DNA of 64,000 bases, from positions 5,642,001 through 5,706,000 of the forward strand of contig NC_134767.1 of the NCBI RefSeq assembly GCF_050436995.1. Reading direction: 5' to 3'. Numbering within the stretch: the stretch's first letter is position 1; each line of letters begins with the position of its first letter. Source of the stretch: Anticarsia gemmatalis (lineage: Eukaryota; Arthropoda; Insecta; Lepidoptera; Erebidae). The notes beneath the pieces are model-generated. The model was given only the letters and a program-made list of their open reading frames with translations, ran no database searches and was not told the DNA's origin. Made by a program: the position numbers and the translations under genes. Positions 26,801 to 36,165 of this stretch are shown here, piece by piece.

Positions 26801-29800
26801 AAAAATAGAAATAGCTATTGTGATACGAATCAAATGGCAGCAGGTAAAACCACCTTTGGCTATCCATATTTTGACCAAATAAATTGATACCAGTGTTTTA
26901 CATGGAGCGACTGCCTATCTGACCTCCACAACCCAATTACCTGGGATATAACACGATACCCTTCGGTAAGACTGGTTGTCAGACTTTCAAGCTTCTGACC
27001 ACTATTAACGACTGTCAAAGATCTTCGAAAATGACAGCCGGGACCCACAATTTAAAGTGTCTTCCGAAACACGGAGAAACTCGATATATATGGGATGGTC
27101 ACCCATCAGCTTAAAGATCGATCCGCACGGCTGTTGCTCACTAAAAACTAAAGAACAAAAAAGCTTAAACAACAGATCTCCCATAATGTAAACACCCTCT
27201 AACATTAATTAAGTAAACCCTTTCTAACTTCAAGGGCGACTTTTTTACTCTGTCCCGGAGTTTTCTAAGAAGTAGTGGCAGCTGATTCAGTGGGGAAAGT
27301 TCATAATTTAGTGGCCCAACTTGTCGCATTACCCCTTAGTGGACTGGCAGGAATAATGGCAAGAGCCCTGAATATAAGAGTGGGTGATAGATCTTTAGGT
27401 CTTAGTTTAAAGTGCAGTGAACGGAATACTAAATTGATTATCTACAAAATTGAACCTCTAAAAAGCTTTTGAAGATTTATTTGTTTTCGCTGAGTTGTAT
27501 TGATTTTTTAAAGCTGTAGTAAAATTCTATACCGTCTTTGACGCAGTTATCGAAAAATTTGTACGAACATCTTGTCAGCGCCTCTAGCGGCTACCTTAGG
27601 AACTATTTTTGCAGTACATATCAATCTTTTGATACTCGTTAGTATGTACCAGCTGTGGAAGATACCGCTACTGGTGTGTATATAAGTTTATATTGAACAT
27701 TTTATTTGTTTTCTAAAGTTAAGTATGTATGTTTTGGCACATCATTGGCTTCGTCTCGACTTAATTGGCTCAAAAATAAATCTCAGTATTAATTAAAGTA
27801 CAGCTTATTTTATTGTAACCTTACTACATCATTTTATATTAACGATATATTTTGTAAAACTGTAAAGATCCAAAAAATCTTGTTTCTAACGTATAAATTA
27901 TGCTTATATAACTTAATTCTTATAAAAAACTATGTGAAAGAAATTGTGAGGTTTCCTTGAGTTTAATAATAATATAATTTAAGACTAATATAAAAAAAGA
28001 TTATACTATACCGTATACTTACCACCTTATGCTATATACTTATATTCTAGTACTCATAATCCCAGGGCATAAGACCATTACAAAACTCAATTTGCTATGA
28101 ACAATAACATATACAACAAATATCGTATCCAACAGTATCACTTCTAGCAATTCAGCAGTCAGGCGCAAGTTATTCGCAGGAATTGTGCGGAATAATTCTA
28201 GACGTCTCTGCAACCGCACTGAATTGTAACTGACGTCACTATACGGCTTTGTTCAATCGTTAAGTTGTGAATTACACGTTCAAGCTTGATTTTGCATGCT
28301 TGATTCTATGTCGCTTTTGTATTAGAGCGTTTTAAGTTTTAATTTGCAATACGTTGAAGACTTAATGCTTAATCCCTCTCATTTAGGGGGAAAGATCTTG
28401 GACAGTAGCAGGACATAAATGCAAAGTTTATTTTAGATATATAATTGTTCATAGCTGGGTCTCTGGGTAGCTACTTTGGTTTCCACCTACTTTATATGCA
28501 ACTCTGATACTTCCTTACATCATAATGTCTTAATATTTATTATTTATGGAGAAGACAAAATCTTGATGAAATTCATTAAGATTTTTTAGACGAGATGATG
28601 CATAAAACTTTATCATCTTAAAATAATCAACTATAAAACTATCAACTCAAGTAAATTAGTAAAAGATTGAGAGCAGAAATATACTCATTGTTATCTCATT
28701 TCACGTTCCTTAAACCGTTCTTACATTTACATAGTAATATGATCTCTATATAATAATATTATAATAACAGATATTAATATCGAAACTCCAGTATGTTATC
28801 AATTCACATCCGGCTCGGTTCACGCTACAGAGTTACGGCAACATCAATCATCAATACTAGAGCACTGAGATAGCAGCCTAAAGCTTTGAACATACACACG
28901 CTAAACTATTTACAAGAATTTTACAATAATTCTGGTTAAAATTTATTTTATTTTATAAGTTTTAAATAAGTAAATGCATATTAGAAGTTAGTAGATACAA
29001 AATCTAACAATTTCAGATATGATGTTGGAAACATTTTTATTAAAACAAATAAGCAGTACCTCGATTCTGTACCACTATCGACTACCGACAACCGGCTAGC
29101 TATCGACATTTTGACATTTAAAATGTACTGCAAAAATATTTCCTACAACACCCGTCAGAGGCGCTGATCAGATTTTCATACAAAATTTCTCGATGACAGA
29201 TCGGTTGTCGGTAGTCGATAGTAGTAGAGAATTGAGCTACAGGTCTAAAATAAACTTTAGACAGTGCACTTTTGAATATTTTATCCTACTACCTATCTTA
29301 GGTATCGTTTCACCATTCATATAATAATATAACCCTTAAAAAACAAAGCTTTAAATATAGATAATGACGTTTGAAATACTTAAAAGAAAAATGCTAACTA
29401 CCATTACTAAAAGATAGTGAAACCGCTGTTACATTTGAACAAACAGATTGTCTTTAAGTAGGCGACGTCCTTGCTCTTGACACAAAGAAGCCGACAATAC
29501 GTTCGCCGTCGCCAAGTGGTAGCATCCAAAAAAACTACAAGATAACCCCTTATCGCCATAACGACGATATTAGGCAGGTCGCAAAATCAAATAGCTTGCA
29601 GATCCGGTAAAATTATCCCTTCGGTGTAACGACGCCGTAGTGAGCGGCTGGCCGAATGCCAGACACTATCAGGCGCAAAGGCTTTGCATACGAAGATTAG
29701 AATAATGTAGTGGTTCTAGTAAAATATTCCCGAGTATCTAAAGATCGAAAGTTACCTAGTGCGGATCTCTGAGGGAAATATATTGGAGAACATTTGCGCT

Positions 29801-31944
29801 GATATAAATTTTGCTGGCTCGAGATAGCATGATGTAAAATTGTAAATGTTTTTGTATAAAGATGCCTAAAATCTATATTTTATGATTCGTTTTATACCTA
29901 CATATAATAAAACTCTTCAATAAATCCACCAATCATGCGTTTGATTCGAACTCTCATTAAGTTCATGCAAAAGTTCTATAAAATTGGTTTTAATAGAAAA
30001 ATCCGTGACATTTAAATGTTTGTAAAGTTCTCGATAGAAATGATTTATACATAATAGCTGACGAAAATTAATCTTAAAAAAACCACGTCACAGTTTCTCG
30101 AACACTATTAACTGAAAATTCTTTCGATAATTCAATCTCACTTTACACAAAAAGAAAACTAGAAGTTTCGAAAAATCTCGATTAAAAGCAAAATTTTCTT
30201 TCTGATTAATTGAATCAGTCAATCAACTAGTGAACTTTTGTTTACAGCAATTGAACGCGTTGAACAAAGGCGAAGAAGAGAATGAAACTATAAGTGTTGC
30301 TGAGATGAGATCTATTGAAGGCTATGACGACAGTTTGAAAGAAGTGGCTGATTACCAGTTCTATGTGGCGTACGATTTCTACGCAAAGAACAACTCCCAC
30401 TTCCATCGGTCGCCTTATTATGGATATTACCAAGGTGAGTGAAAATTTTAGCATTCCTGAACTGCACTCTAGTGTATTTCTCTAACTCAATCGACTATCG
30501 ACGAGAAATGTTGTATGAAAAACTGATCAGCGCCTCTACCGGGCGCGGTAGAAACAATTTTTGCAGTAATATTTTATGTGTCAAACTCTCGTTACTCCAT
30601 AATATTGACTACAGATAATCTCGCAGGGAATCACGCTACGGGGCAGACCATACAGGCTTGAAAAAAAGGAATATTTTTTTAGTTTTACGATGGTTTAAAA
30701 TTCACGTCAGAATTTCATAAACGTTATTTGAATAAGTAATCATTATGTTAAATATTAAATTGTGTAATATTTTAGTAGTACCAATAAATGTTTAGTTTTA
30801 AAGCTAATTTTATTGGGTAATACAAACTTATTGCTGTAATAACTTATCTAAAACAAGATAACTACTTTAAGACTCGAATGACATCAATTAATAAAACCTT
30901 GGCTCAATTAAACGAATTATGATGTTCTAACAAATTTTGCGATCAAATAAATAAAGACATTCTTAATTAATGTCATTCATCGGACTCGAAGATTAATGGG
31001 AAATTTTCTTTCGAACTTTGAAAGAAATCAAGGAATTAAATTATTAAGTTTGTATTTATTTGTTGTTGATGATGGAAAACAATACCAATGAATTATGATA
31101 ATTATTTATTTATCGATCAAAACAACAAAAAATTCGAATCAAAATTAATATTTCGACACGCCAATTCAACCACAATTTTATTTTGTTCACAGTTCCACAT
31201 AAACTAAACCGTCTGTACACACCGCAACTGAACCACATCAGCATGAAGTTGCCTTCAAGTCCTCTCCTCACTGCCCGGCCGTCTCCAGACAACTTCTGTA
31301 ACGCCTCAAGTATAGACGAATCCTGCCTAGAAAGTTACTGCGAATGTTCCCACGTTCTCTCCGTCAAACTCAACTCAGTCGTTGAAATCATCATTGTTGA
31401 CGAAGGTGTCACTTTTGACGCTAACCATCCCTTCCATCTACATGGACATAGTTTCAGAGTAGTCGGTCTCAGACGTCTAGCTAAAGAAATCACTATTGAT
31501 GAAATCAAAGCTTACGACAAAGCCGGTCTTTTGAAAAGGAATCTTAAGAATGCTCCTATTAAAGACACGGTTACTGTACCCGATGGAGGTTACACAGTTA
31601 TCAGATTCAAAGCAGACAATCCCGGATATTGGTTGTTCCATTGTCATATAGAATTCCATGTAGAAATTGGTATGGCTCTAGTTTTCAAAGTTGGTGAGCA
31701 TAAAGATATGGCTCCAGTGCCTAGGGATTTCCCTTCATGTGGAAGTTACTTGCCAGATAATATGTTAGAGCATGCTACTACTGAGAAACCAAAGAGTGAT
31801 AATGATTTTCTTTCTATATCACATTGGTGGCCTGTTGTTGTTATCAACAATAATTCTACATCAGCAAGTACTAAAACCGATGCTTCTAGCGTTGCAGTCT
31901 TACTACTAAGTATATCGTTATTAATATTAAATTTCCTATCATAG
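2711..31944 (+). CDS. Laccase-type multicopper oxidase, 3' part of gene (8 exons, 590 aa + stop)
   Basis: A laccase oxidises phenols or diphenols and reduces O2 to water using four coppers; insect members act outside the cell in cuticle, gut or iron metabolism. Exons 2711-2868, 3346-3489, 5374-5566, 6835-6958, 23986-24097, 24333-24435, 30248-30434 and 31193-31944 join in one frame with GT-AG introns (phases 2,2,0,1,2,0,1). In the joined fragment I see HWHG (residues 23-26), HFWHSHSG (64-71), HPFHLHGH (419-426) and HCHIEFH (490-496). This gives all ten copper histidines, the T1 cysteine C491 and an axial-type M501. A Cys cluster typical of insect laccases lies at 376-392. The last ~17 residues are hydrophobic with no basic tail after an S/T/N-rich stretch, like a GPI-anchor signal. 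The N-terminus (usually a signal peptide plus Cys-rich region) is outside the window. I cannot tell laccase-1/MCO1 type from a paralogue, so no symbol is given. Confidence 0.93.
3111..3242 (-). mobile_element. ~170-bp MITE family, copy
   Basis: Carries the family core (ACATTTAAAATGTACTGC, GCGCCCGCTAGCGGC, CTGATCAG, CATACAAAATTTCTC) and TGTAGAGAAT end. Lies in laccase intron a-b. Confidence 0.7.
3346..3489 (+). CDS. Laccase exon b, second copper motif
   Basis: The acceptor is TTTTCCTAG and the donor GTAAGA. A split Arg codon (AG|G) joins it to exon a. It encodes ASHSGTHFWHSHSGMQRADG, with the HSH pair for T3/T2 copper, and ends with a second split Arg codon. Confidence 0.93.
3490..5373 (+). 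other. Laccase intron b-c
   Basis: 1,884 bases of AT-rich intron. I see no coding signal or recognisable transposon in it. Confidence 0.6.
5374..5566 (+). CDS. Laccase exon c, domain 1 end / domain 2 start
   Basis: The acceptor is CTATTTCAG and the donor GTAAGG. It encodes the laccase signature VTDWIHD followed by LLINGVGRF, where substrate-pocket loops begin in the family. A HHHS run lies between them. Ends in phase 0. Confidence 0.93.
5567..6834 (+). other. Laccase intron c-d
   Basis: It holds interspersed-repeat debris (around 5640-5720 and 5865-5910, the latter sharing an 'ACGCCACTTGGTA' motif, inverted, with 41740-41760) and a degraded MITE near 6370-6440. No gene seen. Confidence 0.5.
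6370..6445 (-). mobile_element. MITE family, degraded core
   Basis: Only CGCTAGGGGCGCTCGTCAG and TTTTTCATACAAAAT remain. Confidence 0.45.
6835..6958 (+). CDS. Laccase exon d, domain 2
   Basis: The acceptor is TTATTTCCAG and the donor a perfect GTAAGT. It encodes GYKYRFRVINAEF...IELSVDGHN, the domain-2 core of insect laccases, and ends one base into a Thr codon. The following intron is about 17 kb. Confidence 0.92.
7560..7740 (+). mobile_element. 5S-rRNA-like SINE
   Basis: GGATTAAGCAACCCTTGG...CGGTCATTTC..AGATGGGTGACGGC follows the A-box to C-box part of 5S rRNA. A body with AACGGGCACGTTAAA and AGATAACAGTCGTTAAA follows. Confidence 0.5.
8313..8582 (-). mobile_element. Lep1-type Helitron
   Basis: Ends CTAGCTGACCCGCGC and TATTAGTATAGA match the family, with a CAAA-rich run inside. 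Lies in the giant laccase intron. Confidence 0.75.
10268..10338 (-). mobile_element. LINE 3' tail fragment
   Basis: Inverse of GACTCAAGGCCTA...CTCCTCCC...GGGACAGTA. Directly left of the foldback hairpin region. Confidence 0.5.
10404..10473. repeat. Foldback hairpin: 29-bp arms, 12-base loop
   Basis: 10404-10432 and 10445-10473 are inverted with two mismatches. The arm TAGCGCGAATTTCTACAGCC matches the right end of the abundant MITE, so this is two MITE ends joined tail to tail with the interior lost. Confidence 0.75.
11903..12140 (-). mobile_element. Lep1-type Helitron
   Basis: Same ends as the copy at 8313, shorter, with one change in the terminal stem (TTCGCATGCG). Confidence 0.75.
13693..13831 (+). 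mobile_element. MITE family, copy
   Basis: TTTGTATGAAAATTTGATCA, GCGCCTTTAGCGG and a right end TGTAGATAATCGCGCTAC. Confidence 0.65.
17302..17470 (-). mobile_element. MITE family, copy
   Basis: CAGTCGGTACTATTGAG left end, CGCTAGGGGCGCC core and GGTAGAGAATCGCG right end. Confidence 0.65.
18530..18620 (+). mobile_element. LINE 3' tail fragment
   Basis: GGTGGACTCAAGGCCTAACC, CAGTGGGACATTAATGGGTT, then a TTTA tail. Confidence 0.5.
20107..20270 (-). mobile_element. MITE family, near-full copy
   Basis: From CAGCGCGACACTACTACAGC to AGTCGATAGAATCGCGCTAC, with the CCCACTAGAGGC core. Confidence 0.7.
20526..20630 (+). mobile_element. hAT-like terminal fragment
   Basis: CAGGGGTGGCCAACCGG is a typical hAT end, followed by two GTCGATCGTG blocks. 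It stops where the 769-bp element begins. No matching right end found. Confidence 0.35.
20631..21398 (+). mobile_element. 769-bp non-autonomous element, copy 2
   Basis: The same element as at 216-984, in direct orientation, 20.4 kb away in the giant laccase intron. I counted two differences in about 115 bases compared by eye. It sits between a hAT-like end on the left and a LINE tail on the right. Confidence 0.7.
21399..21590 (+). mobile_element. LINE 3' tail, longer fragment
   Basis: GGTGAAGGAAAACCTCGTGA...CACGCCTGAAAATTG...ACTCAAGGTCTAAC...GTGAGACAGTATTGG. It begins right at the end of the 769-bp element, which may have inserted into it. Confidence 0.5.
21731..21746. repeat. 16-bp perfect palindrome
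   Basis: GGCCGCATATGCGGCC, in the GC-rich left flank of the THAP-remnant element. Confidence 0.9.
21854..21952 (+). pseudogene. Truncated THAP-domain-like ORF (32 aa)
   Basis: ATG then MSTKQQKSRKKAKRYCSVYGCMN..., stop after 32 codons. The basic start plus YCSVxGC (C-x4-C) resembles the head of a C2CH THAP zinc finger, as in P-element-type transposases. The second Cys/His pair is missing. Confidence 0.4.
22869..23092 (+). mobile_element. piggyBac-like MITE (216 bp) with TTAA target duplications
   Basis: TTAA at 22869-22872 and 23089-23092 flank 216 bases that start CCCTAGAAAGATA and end TATCTTTTTAGGG. These 13-bp ends differ from each other at one position. Inside the right end is a second GGTTATCTTTT block about 31 bases in, the same asymmetric layout as moth piggyBac. 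An internal TACGCCTC motif occurs near both ends. No transposase; it would need an autonomous piggyBac in trans. Confidence 0.85.
23986..24097 (+). CDS. Laccase exon e, domain 2
   Basis: The acceptor is TTTTGTTGCAG and the donor GTAAGT. It encodes YAGERYDFILDAN...YWIRFRGLMDCDE, the canonical GERYDF block. It is in frame with exon d only across a 17,027-base intron. Confidence 0.92.
24219..24256. repeat. Compact 17-bp hairpin in laccase intron e-f
   Basis: AATGATTCCTGGAGGCA, loop CTGT, and its inverse with one G-T wobble. It lies in a 235-base intron, 77 bases before the next exon. Confidence 0.75.
24333..24435 (+). CDS. Laccase exon f, domain 2/linker
   Basis: The acceptor is TTTTTGACAG and the donor GTAAGT. 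It completes a Val codon and encodes QVAVLHYEG, which matches the AxLxYxG strand of insect laccases. Ends in phase 0. Confidence 0.91.
26661..26766 (-). mobile_element. MITE family, degraded copy
   Basis: ATCGAGAATTTGCCATTTAA and GCCCGTTAGAG retained; the right end is lost. Confidence 0.4.
26886..27141 (+). mobile_element. ~350-bp SINE-like dispersed repeat, 5' truncated
   Basis: Shares GATACCAGTGTTTTACATGG, TTCGAAAATGACAGCCGGG, CCGAAACACGGAG and GATCGATCCGC with the copies at 38173 and 50597. Confidence 0.6.
27515..27671 (+). mobile_element. MITE family, copy
   Basis: GTCAGCGCCTCTAGCGGC core, TTTTTGCAGTACAT, and a GCTGTGGAAGATACCGCTAC end. Confidence 0.6.
29057..29240 (-). mobile_element. 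MITE family, foldback variant
   Basis: Both ends are the 'left' end (CTCGATTCTGTACC... and ...TAGAGAATTGAGCTAC), so inverted arms of about 50 bp flank the usual core. Confidence 0.65.
30248..30434 (+). CDS. Laccase exon g, inter-domain linker
   Basis: The acceptor is TTTGTTTACAG and the donor GTGAGT. It encodes an acidic segment (QLNALNKGEEENET) and then the strand YQFYVAYDFYA, matching the domain 2-3 boundary. Ends one base into a Val codon. Confidence 0.9.
30435..31192 (+). other. Laccase intron g-h
   Basis: 758 bases, with one MITE copy starting 55 bases after the donor. Nothing else recognised. Confidence 0.6.
30489..30640 (+). mobile_element. MITE family, copy
   Basis: TCAGCGCCTCTACCGGGCGC core. 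It starts 55 bases after the exon g donor. Confidence 0.6.
31193..31944 (+). CDS. Laccase terminal exon h, domain 3 and C-terminal tail
   Basis: The acceptor is TTTGTTCACAG. Its 250 codons carry the CNASS...CxxxYCECSHV cysteine cluster, HPFHLHGHSF, WLFHCHIEFHVEIGM and a hydrophobic terminus (AVLLLSISLLILNF) before TAG. An in-frame ATG at 31183 is intronic and should not be used as a start. Confidence 0.95.
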
Positions 31945-32100
31945 TATGACGTTTAAATTTTAAGGTTGTTGTTCGTGTTTAGAATTTCTGTATACGAACT
32001 CACAATTTGAATATGTACTTACTTGAATTTTATTTATTTCTAAATATTAGTCGTTGTTAGTTTTCTTTTAATGTAAAGAGAACATACAGTAGCTGATACG

Positions 32101-32106
32101 AATAAA
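32101..32106 (+). terminator. Laccase poly(A) signal AATAAA
   Basis: A canonical AATAAA sits about 157 bases after the laccase stop and is the first good hexamer downstream. This implies a short 3' UTR ending near 32.12-32.14 kb. Confidence 0.7.
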
Positions 32107-32298
32107 GATAATATTGAAAATATTGTAGAAACTGTAAATGGCTTTAATGATTTTTCGAGCTGTCCACTTTTTAGTGCCTAGTTTGTCGATGACGGTAGTA
32201 GTAGTAGTATAATAAGATGCAACTTTATCCAATTCAATTCGTAATTGTCGTGTTTATAAATCATTAGAAATTTAATATTGAGACGTTGGTGCAACGCT

Positions 32299-32520
32299 TT
32301 AGAAATTACTATAAAAGGAAATATTAAAGTGATCTTTTTCAATTAGGAGCGCTGTAAAAACATCATAAACGAGTTTGACTTCATGTGAGGGTATATTATT
32401 ATTAAATTTACGAGATGCAGTCTCAGAATTTTCAGTTTTATTAAAATTGGGTGTAGTTAAACTACGCCAATCTTCACTGGAGTCAATTTTGGAGTCATCT
32501 TGCTTGAAATTACTTGCCAT
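32299..32520 (-). CDS. Hypothetical 73-aa hydrophilic protein, convergent with laccase
   Basis: An ATG frame of 73 codons starting MASNFKQDDSKIDSSEDW, acidic and polar at first, then FTALLIEKDHFNISFY, and TAA. An in-frame stop lies directly before the ATG. An ATTAAA lies about 30 bases past the stop on the - strand. Codon content looks ordered rather than AT-noise, but I recognise no family. It may be a small gene, a terminal exon or chance. Confidence 0.3.
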   Translation of the reverse strand: MASNFKQDDSKIDSSEDWRSLTTPNFNKTENSETASRKFNNNIPSHEVKLVYDVFTALLIEKDHFNISFYSNF

Positions 32521-33639
32521 TTATTCAATGTTTATGACATTTTTACGATACTTGCCTTGAGTTACGTCTGTGTTATTCTTTATTGTAAGTTGATTCTGTT
32601 TATTGAAACGTACTTACTGATATTCATCATATTGATTGTCTACTTCATTGCAAGTATTATTACTTACAGCAGGAGATTATTATTTAAGTCTGTGATTGGT
32701 TTTAAACGAATTGACCAAAAAAGTATTGAACATTTTTAAAATGTTTCTCGTTAGACACGTCGTTGATGATATGTGATATTATTTAGTTTAATTATGTAAT
32801 TTTATGTTAAGTATTTTGTAATGGCAGAATAAGTACACTTACCAATCGTATATTGTTGTTTTATTTACCCGTGATTTTTTTTTAATCCTCTGCTCTGAAA
32901 TATACACGCCCACAGATCCATTTTTATGCTGATACAAAGTCAGCTCCACGCAATAGGAGACGAACCCATAGCAATTCATTACAATGGGTACATATTCAAT
33001 GTCTGTTATTATAATAAACACACGACACTTAAATAATACTAAGCACATAATCATTCTTAAATACCCAAAAAGCTATCGCTATTGCATTGTCAGTGTTACC
33101 TTTTAAATAAATAATTTATTATGCTGATGGAAAACCTTAACATTATTCATGTAACAGACAACATTTCTTTACCGTTCTTTACCGTCCCAAAAACCAAATT
33201 ACTTACCACCACTTCCTGGGATCAAATATAACAGGAAAACGTAGGTGTATTAATAAATTCTTGCCTAATCCCTTGTGCAAACTCTTGATATTAAAATAAA
33301 CATGTTTGTTTTGTTTTCAAGCGAAAGACGTGAGCGTATATATCAAAAACATTGGCCATCCATTCTCAATCGGCCCTCAAGGGAGGGAGCAACTCGATAA
33401 CATGACATGTGAAGAATAAATAATGTACGCGGATGAATCAAATTGGAAAACGTCAACAAGTCAACTTTGTACGTATAGGTTCTTATGAATTGATGGGGAG
33501 AAAAATAAATGTTACGAAGATACATAAAGCTTTAGTGATAGATAAATAATTCATACGTGTTAGACGTATAGAATGAAGAAACTACATCTGTAATTTAGTT
33601 ACCCGACTGCGCCTATTATACCTGAAAGTGTAGGTATAT

Positions 33640-33705
33640 GAAATACTGCCAGTCCCATGTAATAAAGGGCGAGCCTATTGTCATATACCGGACATGGTGA
33701 AATAT
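33640..33705 (+). repeat. Fragment of a dispersed repeat
   Basis: CAGTCCCATGTAATAAAGGG, GCCTATTGTCATATACC. Shared with 36105-36160. Confidence 0.4.
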
Positions 33706-35503
33706 TAGTATGATGTATCAAACTACTTACATCTTGTCGTTTAACCTTAGGCAGGTTGCTGGTTTCAGCATAACATTATAAATTTACCGACTATTGGCTA
33801 AGTGCCTATAAAACGATACATTTTTAGTTTTTTTTTTTACCTAAGCGGATGATATTTAAATCCAATGAAACGTACAAAACTAATAAAGCTTGCTTTAGTA
33901 TTAAAATATCTAATTAGTGGGTAACCGCACGATTAACTGCGGATGAATGCGGACTGAGCGATTAGCGGATACACATAAATTATGAATCAGTACAACGAAA
34001 GGATTTGTTTTGTGTACGAATTAACTTGTGTTCTCTGAACTGTACGTATTTATTCAGTTTATATTTCTACTGTCTTACAAATATAGCCGTGTAAGTTCCA
34101 ATGGGTTATACGGTGTTTTGTTACTTTCAATTAATTTTGAAATTGTATTAGTTCATATGATGTTTATTATTATAGTATGTAAAAGCTTTTTTGACATTTT
34201 TGATGGCGATCTTTTCTTTAAACCAATGGATAATAACATAGTATTAAATAAAATATCGAATTACTTACTTTGATTTCCTGCCGCCGTAGGAAAAAGGCGT
34301 GATTCTATCAACATATGTGTCCTTACTATGTATGTGTGCCTACTGTGCATGGCCCCATAAACCTTTTTTTATCGCCGCTTCATATTTTTTAAGGCCTCAA
34401 ATGAACAGAGAAATTACTCAGTTTAATACCTAAGTACTCATCAACTGTTATTACCGTCAATATAAAGACGTAACTTTCCATGTCTAGACAGTATTAATAA
34501 ACCGTAGCTTCTATTCATAGTACGCATAAAATCCTTAGCTTCAAAAGTAAAATTAATATTTCAAGCCCTCATTTTATCTATTTTCTTAACCGTCTAAATA
34601 AAAACATGTTCTTCGAATCGCAAGCAATTTGTTATACCAGGAATACATAAAATATCAAGAAGCAAAATAATAAAAGAAACCTAAATTTCATTACTCCTAA
34701 TGGAACCTATTTACCTTTTCAATTTGCGATAAAATAACTAAAAAAAGTGCGTGAAAACAGATCAGTGAAGAATCAGTGGAGAATCTCAGGGGAACTTAGC
34801 CAATTAAGATAACAGGGAAGGGTCTAAATCAAGTCACAAAAAGAAAGGTTGGACTAATAAATATTCTAGAAAGAGTGGTGGCCGCTCCTTTGGGGTGGAT
34901 GAGAGAAAAATAGGCTATATAGGCTGTTATCTTAGATCTTTGCTTGCGTATATTACGAGTTTGGGTGTGTGTTACACCGATGCGACGATGTGTCGCCTGA
35001 GATTCTATACTTAGGTTCTTCAAATTCACTAAACACTGCTACAGCTTATACCCTTTGAAATGGTGTGCAGGAAACATTAAAAAGACTGACTAAATACGTG
35101 AAGAACAAAAATTACGTCCAAAATGTCCAAAGAGGGGCTCTTTCTAAAATGTTAAGTATCATATCTCGCAATCTCACTGACTTGATCGACTGAACCGTAG
35201 CTGGAGCAGCCTAAATCGGGTGTTTATATTGTTTGTTCAATGTAAACTGTTCTGCTATCGTATTAATAAAATACAGTTCCCAATTTAGGTACATTTTAGT
35301 GTGATTGCAGCGTATAAGACTCACGTTTCTTAGGGACGGCCAACCGATATTAGCTTTGATGGAATTGAAAGATATTGATTATGCTAGCTATCATTACACA
35401 GTTAAGTATTATAATAATATATATTCATAAACTAACACATACAATTATAAATCACGGCTTATATACGAGGTAAGCAGATGCTAAACTTAGTAATTATTGT
35501 AGA

Positions 35504-35713
35504 CTAGAGGCCGCCCGTGACTTCGTCCGCGTGGAATCCCTTCCCGTGTTAATCCTGATTCCTCGGAAACTCCGGGTAGCCTATGCGTCTTCAGCTACCC
35601 ACATATATAAAAAATTTCATCCTAATCGGTTCAGTAGTATTTGCGTGAAAGAGTAACAAACATACATACATACAATCTCACAAATTTTCACATTTATAAT
35701 ATTATTAGTATAG
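35504..35713 (-). mobile_element. Helitron-like element, second subfamily
   Basis: It reads CTAGAGGCCGCCCGTGACTTCGTCCGCGTGG... and ends in TTATAATATTATTAGTATAG. The interior is of the 'CCCGTGACTTCGTCCGCGTGGAA' type widespread in Lepidoptera. Confidence 0.6.
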
Positions 35714-36099
35714 TTTGGTTCAATCATTTTTTATAGGTTTGATTTTTAGTTACATTTTGCATTGTAGCACCGGTCAGTACCCATCTTGATACATGCCAAG
35801 TTTTCTCTCTTACTCAATTAGCCTAACAGCAAAATCTTAGGTATACCAACAATATTACGTAATTTGTAAACATAAATACCATTTGACCTTTACAAGTTGA
35901 GAGAGTAAAGTTTCATTAACCAAAATATTTACCTTCGAACAGATTGTTTTACAAGATAATTTTGAGACCATTACGACAGACTTATAAAATCTAGTAATTC
36001 TAGAATAGACATCTTTTAGATCTTAGATTTCCGTTTTTAGTTTTGGTTTTTACTAGAAGGTGTAGGCAGAGGTGTATGAATTATACACACGTCTTTACC

Positions 36100-36165
36100 A
36101 TGTGAGTCCCATGTAATAGGTGGCGCGGCTATTGCCATGTACTGGATAACTAAGCACAAAGGTAT
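36100..36165 (+). repeat. Fragment of the same dispersed repeat as 33640
   Basis: GAGTCCCATGTAATAGGTGG, GGCTATTGCCATGTACTGG. Followed by a local inverted AAGCACA/TGTGCTT pair. Confidence 0.4.

Larger units (their letters stand above)
24436..30247 (+). other. Laccase intron f-g (5,812 bases)
   Basis: It holds three MITE copies (26661, 27515, 29057) and a truncated SINE-like repeat (26886-27141). A GC-richer patch at 29440-29700 looks like an unassigned repeat. No supported gene. Confidence 0.6.

Noticed and set aside
33170..33260. - strand segment ending in a GTAAGT donor-like site near 33200
   Set aside because: The upstream open frame is short, has no ATG and reads as AT-rich noise.
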